A stretch of DNA of 10,919 bases. Source: SIG440 sp045592585. GTDB taxonomy: Bacteria; Bacillota; Clostridia; Monoglobales; Monoglobaceae. The notes under the pieces are model-generated. The model was not told where the DNA came from and did no database searches. It worked only from the letters and a program-made list of their open reading frames with translations. Shown here one piece after another: positions 6,740 through 10,919 of this stretch (position 1 is the first letter of the stretch; every line of letters starts with the position of its first letter). The stretch spans positions 1 through 10,919 of the forward strand of contig JAZNVB010000141.1 of NCBI GenBank assembly GCA_045592585.1. The letters run 5' to 3'. Both the position numbers and the translations under genes were made by a program.

Positions 6740-6858
6740 AATATTGATGTAATTAAGTCATCTATACTTGCATAAGATAATGTATATACCTTTCATCCCT
6801 TCCCAATGTGAAGGGATGAACCTTTGTTAAGAAATTTCATCCGAAAGGTCAGTAAATT
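6740..6858 (+). promoter_or_regulatory. ctpA leader with 11-bp hairpin and competing pairings
   Basis: TTCATCCCTTC 6792-6802 pairs perfectly with GAAGGGATGAA 6810-6820 over a seven-base loop. A second TTCATCC copy (6836-6842) can instead pair with GGATGAA (6814-6820). ACCTTT occurs at 6788-6793 and 6820-6825 and is complementary to AAAGGT (6844-6849), which holds the weak SD of ctpA. No T-tract follows the hairpin, so a plain terminator is unlikely. A -10-like GATAAT (6776-6781) with a poor -35 TTAAGT (6753-6758), 17 bases apart, might give a secondary promoter, but this is weak. Confidence 0.45.
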
Positions 6859-8031
6859 ATGTATATAAAAAAATCTGTTCTGGTTATCTGTGCAACAGTG
6901 TTGATTCTTGCCACAGTTTTGGGAACAGTTATGGCGGTTAACCCCTTTGGTGCACTGAATTTCACAGATTTCATCAAATTCAAATTGGGGATTGACGTTC
7001 TTGAAAACTATTATTATGAAGATATTGATACCCAAAAGTTGGTGGACGGTGCACTTTTAGGTGCCTCGGCAAGTCCTGGCGACCCATACACCGTTTATAT
7101 GTCCAAAGACGAAGCCGAAAGTTTTGTTCAGAGCGTCGAATCCGATGACTACACCGGTGTTGGTCTGTATATCTCAGCCGACAGCGACGGCGAAGGTGTA
7201 ACTGTTGTTTCGCCCCTTAAGGACTCCCCTGCCGAAAAAGCGGGCATTATGTCCGGCGATAAGATTTTGAGTGTTGACGGACAGTCGGTTGCTGGGCTGA
7301 ACATTGATACAGTTGCATCAAATATGAAAGGGCTTGAGGGAACCGAGGTGGCTCTGACCATCCTGAAAAAATCCACCGGCGAAATTGTGGATATAACCCT
7401 TACCCGTGCTACAATCAGGCGCGAAACCGTTGTATCTCAGATGCTTGATGACGAGGTTGCCTACATTCAGATAAGCCAATTTGGTGTTAACACCTTTACC
7501 GAATTTGCACAACAGTTCAACGACCTTATACATCAAGGTATGAAACGCCTTGTGCTTGACCTGAGAAACAACCCCGGCGGTCTTATGGATTCTGCCGTAA
7601 GTATCGCAGACTCCTTTATTGACGACGGCACAATTGTTTATACCCTGGATAAAGGCGGCAACAGACGCGACTATGCCGCAACCACCGGTAAATCGTCACT
7701 TCCTATGGTTGTGCTTACCAACGGCGGCAGCGCAAGTGCAAGTGAAGTTCTGGTTGGTGCGCTTCATTCATACGATCTTATCACCGTTGTGGGCGAAAAA
7801 ACATTCGGCAAGGGCGTCACCCAGATACCATATAAGTTCAAAGACGGCAGTATTATGAAGGTTACAGATTCAAGATACTATACGCCGGACGATGTGTGCA
7901 TTGATCATCAGGGAATTTTGCCCGATGTGGAGGTCACAATGACCGATGAGGACTATGCAGCAATTATCGGTGTGGATGTTAAGCATGACCTTCAACTTAA
8001 AAAAGCCCTTGAAATTGTAAAACAAAAATAA
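6859..8031 (+). CDS. C-terminal processing protease, S41 family (CtpA/CtpB-like)
   Basis: This 390-residue membrane-anchored serine protease trims or degrades exported proteins from the C-terminus. It has one N-terminal hydrophobic segment (about 6-27, signal anchor or uncleaved signal peptide). A short helical region is followed by a PDZ domain (about 97-185, starting YTGVGLYI) and a C-terminal S41 domain. The Ser-Lys-Gln triad is visible and correctly spaced: S293 in GSASASE, K318 in TFGKG (25 residues later, as in CtpB and Tsp) and Q322. The ATG at 6859 follows a weak AAAGG SD (6844-6848). It lies 119 bases after the M23 gene and 25 before the next gene. In this context it probably acts on wall enzymes of the same cluster; in known systems such proteases control hydrolase levels. 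That link is inference. Confidence 0.94.
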   Translation: MYIKKSVLVICATVLILATVLGTVMAVNPFGALNFTDFIKFKLGIDVLENYYYEDIDTQKLVDGALLGASASPGDPYTVYMSKDEAESFVQSVESDDYTGVGLYISADSDGEGVTVVSPLKDSPAEKAGIMSGDKILSVDGQSVAGLNIDTVASNMKGLEGTEVALTILKKSTGEIVDITLTRATIRRETVVSQMLDDEVAYIQISQFGVNTFTEFAQQFNDLIHQGMKRLVLDLRNNPGGLMDSAVSIADSFIDDGTIVYTLDKGGNRRDYAATTGKSSLPMVVLTNGGSASASEVLVGALHSYDLITVVGEKTFGKGVTQIPYKFKDGSIMKVTDSRYYTPDDVCIDHQGILPDVEVTMTDEDYAAIIGVDVKHDLQLKKALEIVKQK

Positions 8032-8056
8032 ATCTTGTTGCAGGAGAGTACTTGCC

Positions 8057-8782
8057 GTGCGAATTGGTATTGTTGCTGAACGCAGGATAAAGACGCTTAA
8101 CCCTTTTGAAAGATACAAAAAAGAATGGATAAACAGTGAAAAAAATCCCTTTGAACTGATAATTGCAACAATCCCCTACTCTATCGCAGGGCTTGACAAA
8201 ACATCACCAAAACGAGTAAAAAAGGCTGTTTTTAAGGCTGCAAAAATGCTGAAAGCCTCGGGTGCAGATAAAATACTGTTTTCGACATTTTTGTCAGAGT
8301 ATTCAGACATCTCAACCGATAGCAAAAATCTGGCGTTGTCGGGCATTATTCCCGACTGTATACGAACTGTTGCCCCCAAATGCGGTATCTTTCCGCCCGA
8401 TTGCAAAATCTGCATAAGGGCAGATAAAATGGATAGAATAACTGAGTATCTTGCCACGGAGCTTTGCTATGACACAAAAAAGTTAGTTTTATGCATCTCC
8501 GATAACCATGGTGCCACAGATTTTCAGGAACGCTTTTTTAACGAAACCGGCTCCCTTGCGGAAATCAGTTGCAAGGTCCCGCCAGACGCCGAAATTCTGA
8601 TTGATTTAACCGATTCAACGGTGAGAATAGGCAGGGATATATTGATTGATGGTGTAGAGCTTGACCTTGATATGGGAGGCTGCAGCGTGAATTTCCTTGA
8701 TGTTGCGGCGTGTATCGGAAAGGATTATACGGCAAAAAAGATTTCTTCCTATATTATGGGCAAAAAAAAGTTGACTTTATAA
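8057..8782 (+). CDS. Unrecognised cysteine-rich conserved-type protein
   Basis: The 241-residue protein matches no family I recognise. It has no signal peptide or membrane segment, so it is probably cytoplasmic. The start is GTG at 8057, supported by AGGAGAG (8042-8048) eight bases upstream. Alternating strand-helix patterns (MRIGIVAERR; ADKILFST; KKLVLCISDN) suggest an alpha/beta fold. The end is rich in short strands and turns (EILIDLTDSTVRIGRDILIDGVELDLDMGG is read as beta from 179 to 208, given only in part here as ILIDGVELDLDMGG). Nine cysteines occur (101, 109, 116, 119, 137, 146, 172, 209, 219), including CKIC at 116-119. Metal binding is possible but not shown. It lies 25 bases after ctpA and so is probably co-transcribed with it. 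The greA promoter begins within its last codons. Confidence 0.8.
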   Translation: MRIGIVAERRIKTLNPFERYKKEWINSEKNPFELIIATIPYSIAGLDKTSPKRVKKAVFKAAKMLKASGADKILFSTFLSEYSDISTDSKNLALSGIIPDCIRTVAPKCGIFPPDCKICIRADKMDRITEYLATELCYDTKKLVLCISDNHGATDFQERFFNETGSLAEISCKVPPDAEILIDLTDSTVRIGRDILIDGVELDLDMGGCSVNFLDVAACIGKDYTAKKISSYIMGKKKLTL

Positions 8783-8799
8783 GCAACTTGATATATAAT
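8771..8799 (+). promoter_or_regulatory. Consensus sigma-A promoter for greA-lysS
   Basis: TTGACT (8771-8776) and TATAAT (8794-8799) are separated by exactly 17 bases, 11 of 12 consensus matches. The -35 box is made of the last codons of the upstream gene, whose TAA stop is at 8780-8782. The start of transcription would be near 8806, leaving a leader of about 80 bases before greA. Confidence 0.85.
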
Positions 8800-8823
8800 A
8801 TATAAATTGTATGCGACAAAGGT

Positions 8824-8868
8824 GCTTTACGGGCTCACGGTAAGGCTGGACAGGACTATTATGTGAGC
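8824..8868 (+). promoter_or_regulatory. Candidate H-type pseudoknot in the greA leader
   Basis: Stem 1 pairs GCTTTAC 8824-8830 with GTAAGGC 8840-8846 (7 pairs, one G-T). Its nine-base loop contains GCTCAC (8833-8838), perfectly complementary to GTGAGC (8863-8868), which ends directly at the greA SD AGGAAGG (8869-8875). Loop lengths would be 2, 1 and 16 bases, which suits an H-type pseudoknot. The loop helix abuts the SD, so translational control is plausible. No known riboswitch class is recognised, and chance cannot be excluded without comparative data. Confidence 0.45.
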
Positions 8869-8887
8869 AGGAAGGCCAAGAAACAAA

Positions 8888-9364
8888 ATGGAAAACAAAC
8901 AGATTTTACTTACAGATGCAGGACTTTTAAAGCTTGAGCAGGAGCTTGAAATGCTCAAAACACAAAAGCGCCAGGAGGTTGCCGAAAAAATCAAGGTTGC
9001 CCGCGGTTTTGGTGACTTGTCTGAAAACTCTGAATATGATGCAGCCAAAGAAGAACAAGCTCAGGTTGAAGCAAGAATTGTTCAGCTTGAAAATATGCTG
9101 AAAAATGCAAAGGTTATCGACGAAGACGATATTGATGTTAATGTTGTCAGTGTGGGTACCCGTGTAAAGGTTTATGACGAAGAGTTTGACGAGGAGATTG
9201 AATACAACATTGTAGGCTCAACCGAGGCAGACCCCGATATGTTCAAGATTTCTGACGAATCCCCCGTAGGACGTGCCCTTGTTGGCAAATCAGTCGGTGA
9301 CGTGGTTGATGTTGAAACTCCCGGCGGCACCATTCAGTTTAAAATACTCAGCATAGACAAATAG
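8888..9364 (+). CDS. greA: Transcript cleavage factor GreA
   Basis: This 158-residue elongation factor enters the RNA polymerase secondary channel and stimulates cleavage of backtracked RNA 3' ends. The N-terminal antiparallel coiled coil (about 10-75) carries the tip motif GDLSENSEYDAAKEEQ, with the acidic pair D43 and E46 that coordinates the catalytic magnesium. The C-terminal FKBP-like domain has the usual SPVGRALVGKSVGD near 123-136. Length is standard. The ATG at 8888 follows AGGAAGG (8869-8875) by 12 bases, a slightly long spacing. It is the first gene of a unit with lysS, which starts 17 bases after its stop, under the promoter at 8771-8799 and behind the structured leader. Confidence 0.97.
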   Translation: MENKQILLTDAGLLKLEQELEMLKTQKRQEVAEKIKVARGFGDLSENSEYDAAKEEQAQVEARIVQLENMLKNAKVIDEDDIDVNVVSVGTRVKVYDEEFDEEIEYNIVGSTEADPDMFKISDESPVGRALVGKSVGDVVDVETPGGTIQFKILSIDK

Positions 9365-9381
9365 ATAGGAGAGAAATACTA

Positions 9382-10884
9382 ATGAGCGAAAACAATGTAC
9401 AAAACGAACAGATGCAGCAGCAGGATATAGGCGAGCTCATAAAGGTAAGACGTGACAAGCTTGCACAGCTTCAGGAAGAGGGCGAAAACCCCTTTGATGT
9501 GACCACCTATAATCAGGAATATCACACAATAGATATTATAGATAACTTTGACAAAATGGAAGGTGCACAGGTTTCAATCGCAGGCCGTCTTATGTCAAAA
9601 CGTGTTATGGGTAAGGCTTCATTCTTTGACCTTCGTGACAGAGACGGCAAAATTCAGCTTTATGTTACCCGTGACGATATGGGCGAGGAAGTTTATAAAA
9701 AGTTCAAAAAGCTCGACATCGGTGACATAGTTGGTGTTACCGGCGAGGTTTTCAGAACACAAAAGGGCGAGATTTCGGTTCGCACAAACGGCTATACCCT
9801 TCTCAGCAAATCACTCCATCCTCTTCCCGAAAAATTCCACGGAATGACCAATACCGACCTCAGATACAGACAGCGTTATGTTGACCTTATTATGAACGAG
9901 GAAGTTAAGGACACCTTTGTTAAACGTTCAAAGATTATTTCTACCATTCGTAAATACTTGGACGCTCAGGGATTTATCGAGGTTGAAACTCCAATGCTTG
10001 TTTCAAACGCAGGCGGTGCTGCAGCAAGGCCTTTTGAAACTCACTTTAACGCATTGGGCGAGGATTTTAAGCTTCGCATTTCGCTTGAACTGTACTTAAA
10101 AAGACTCATTGTCGGCGGACTTGAAAGAGTTTACGAAATCGGCAGAGTTTTCCGTAACGAAGGTCTTGACACCAGACATAACCCAGAATTTACTCTTATG
10201 GAGCTTTATCAGGCATATACAGATTATCACGGTATGATGGATTTAACCGAGAATTTGTTCCGTCACGTAGCTTTGGAAGTTCTTGGCTCAACAAAAATTT
10301 CGTACAATGGTATCGAGATGGATTTAGGCAAGCCTTTTGAAAGAATTACAATGGTTGATGCTGTTAAAAAGTATGCCGGTGTTGACTTTAACGAAATCAA
10401 AGATTTAGATGCCGCACGCAAGGCTGCAGACGAGCATCATGTAGAATATGAACCCCATCACAAAAAGGGCGATATCTTAAACAGTTTCTTTGAAGAATAT
10501 GTTGAAGAACACCTGATTCAGCCTACATTCGTAATGGATCATCCTATTGAAATTTCACCTCTTACAAAGAAAAAGCCTGATAATCCTGACTATGTTGAAA
10601 GATTTGAGTTCTTTATGAATGGTTGGGAAATGGCAAATGCATATTCTGAGCTTAACGACCCCATCGACCAAAGAGAAAGATTTAAAGCTCAGGAAGAGCT
10701 TTTGGCTCTTGGCGACAAAGAGGCAAACACAACCGACGAAGACTTTATGCGAGCGCTCGAAATCGGTATGCCCCCCACAGGCGGCATAGGCTACGGCATC
10801 GACAGAATGACAATGCTCCTTACCGATTCTGTTGCAATCCGCGACGTGCTCCTCTTCCCCACAATGAAGCCACTGGATAAATAA
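9382..10884 (+). CDS. lysS: Lysyl-tRNA synthetase, class II
   Basis: The 500-residue cytoplasmic enzyme charges tRNA-Lys with lysine using ATP. It has an N-terminal helical extension and an OB-fold anticodon-binding domain (about 65-150, with VSIAGRLMSKRVMGKASFF). The class II catalytic core follows: motif 1 around ETPML (202-206), motif 2 with GRVFRNEG (254-261) followed by DTRHNPEFT, and motif 3 GGIGYGIDRMTMLL (467-480) with R475. Length matches bacterial LysS. The ATG at 9382 has AGGAGAG (9367-9373) eight bases upstream. Pairing with greA is common in clostridia. No terminator is seen in the 35 bases after the stop; instead an SD-like sequence appears, so the operon may continue. Confidence 0.98.
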   Translation: MSENNVQNEQMQQQDIGELIKVRRDKLAQLQEEGENPFDVTTYNQEYHTIDIIDNFDKMEGAQVSIAGRLMSKRVMGKASFFDLRDRDGKIQLYVTRDDMGEEVYKKFKKLDIGDIVGVTGEVFRTQKGEISVRTNGYTLLSKSLHPLPEKFHGMTNTDLRYRQRYVDLIMNEEVKDTFVKRSKIISTIRKYLDAQGFIEVETPMLVSNAGGAAARPFETHFNALGEDFKLRISLELYLKRLIVGGLERVYEIGRVFRNEGLDTRHNPEFTLMELYQAYTDYHGMMDLTENLFRHVALEVLGSTKISYNGIEMDLGKPFERITMVDAVKKYAGVDFNEIKDLDAARKAADEHHVEYEPHHKKGDILNSFFEEYVEEHLIQPTFVMDHPIEISPLTKKKPDNPDYVERFEFFMNGWEMANAYSELNDPIDQRERFKAQEELLALGDKEANTTDEDFMRALEIGMPPTGGIGYGIDRMTMLLTDSVAIRDVLLFPTMKPLDK

Positions 10885-10914
10885 ATGGCTTAAAATCAAG
10901 GGTTTCAAGAAGTC

Positions 10915-10919
10915 GGAGG
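10915..10919 (+). promoter_or_regulatory. Probable ribosome binding site of the next gene
   Basis: GGAGG at the last five bases of the window, 30 bases after the lysS stop, looks like an SD for a gene starting just beyond the edge. The start codon is outside the window, so this is only suggestive. Confidence 0.4.

Noticed and set aside
6792..6820. Intrinsic terminator between the M23 gene and ctpA
   Set aside because: The stem is strong, but the bases after it (CCTTTGTTAAG) are not a T-tract, so a regulatory or processing role is preferred, though partial termination is possible.
10885..10893. Minimal two-codon frame ATG GCT TAA after lysS
   Set aside because: It overlaps no SD and is too short to assess; most likely chance.

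Overview
The window reads as a piece of chromosome from a low-to-moderate G+C Firmicute, most likely an anaerobic clostridium of the Ruminococcaceae/Oscillospiraceae type. This is inferred from A/T-rich spacers, strong Shine-Dalgarno (SD) sequences of the AGGAGG type, consensus sigma-A promoters, the greA-lysS pairing, and an ftsE-ftsX-M23 peptidase-ctpA cluster. No species can be named from the sequence alone. All recognisable genes lie on the + strand, and there is no sign of phage, insertion sequence, CRISPR or tRNA.

Layout: positions 1-192 are the A/T-rich leader of pnp (polynucleotide phosphorylase, 193-2274). A gene-free stretch of about 580 bases follows (2275-2857). It holds a dense series of strong hairpins (2285-2573), a G-tract-rich part (2574-2710), a dyad overlapping the -35 box of a consensus promoter (2719-2763), and a two-hairpin 5' leader. 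That promoter drives a CdaR/PucR-type regulator (2858-3943). Next come ftsE (3998-4687) and ftsX (4677-5567, overlapping ftsE by 11 bases), a secreted coiled-coil M23 endopeptidase (5591-6739), a C-terminal processing protease of family S41 (6859-8031) and an unrecognised cysteine-rich protein (8057-8782). A perfectly spaced promoter overlaps the end of that last gene and starts the greA (8888-9364) - lysS (9382-10884) unit. An SD-like GGAGG at the very end of the window suggests another gene follows closely.

How the genes fit together: pnp, greA and lysS are housekeeping genes for RNA turnover, transcript elongation and tRNA charging. The central block is a cell-wall and division module. FtsE/FtsX form an ABC-type mechanotransmission complex that, in known systems, switches on a periplasmic or surface coiled-coil hydrolase or its activator. 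Here the adjacent M23 protein is the obvious partner, and it keeps all its zinc and catalytic residues. The exported S41 protease could process or remove that hydrolase.

The least ordinary parts are the RNA-level structures. These are the hairpin array after pnp, a three-arm mutually exclusive structure in the ctpA leader that involves the SD, and an H-type pseudoknot with near-ideal geometry abutting the greA SD. All were found by reading base complementarity by eye, and none was tested by folding software or comparative alignment.
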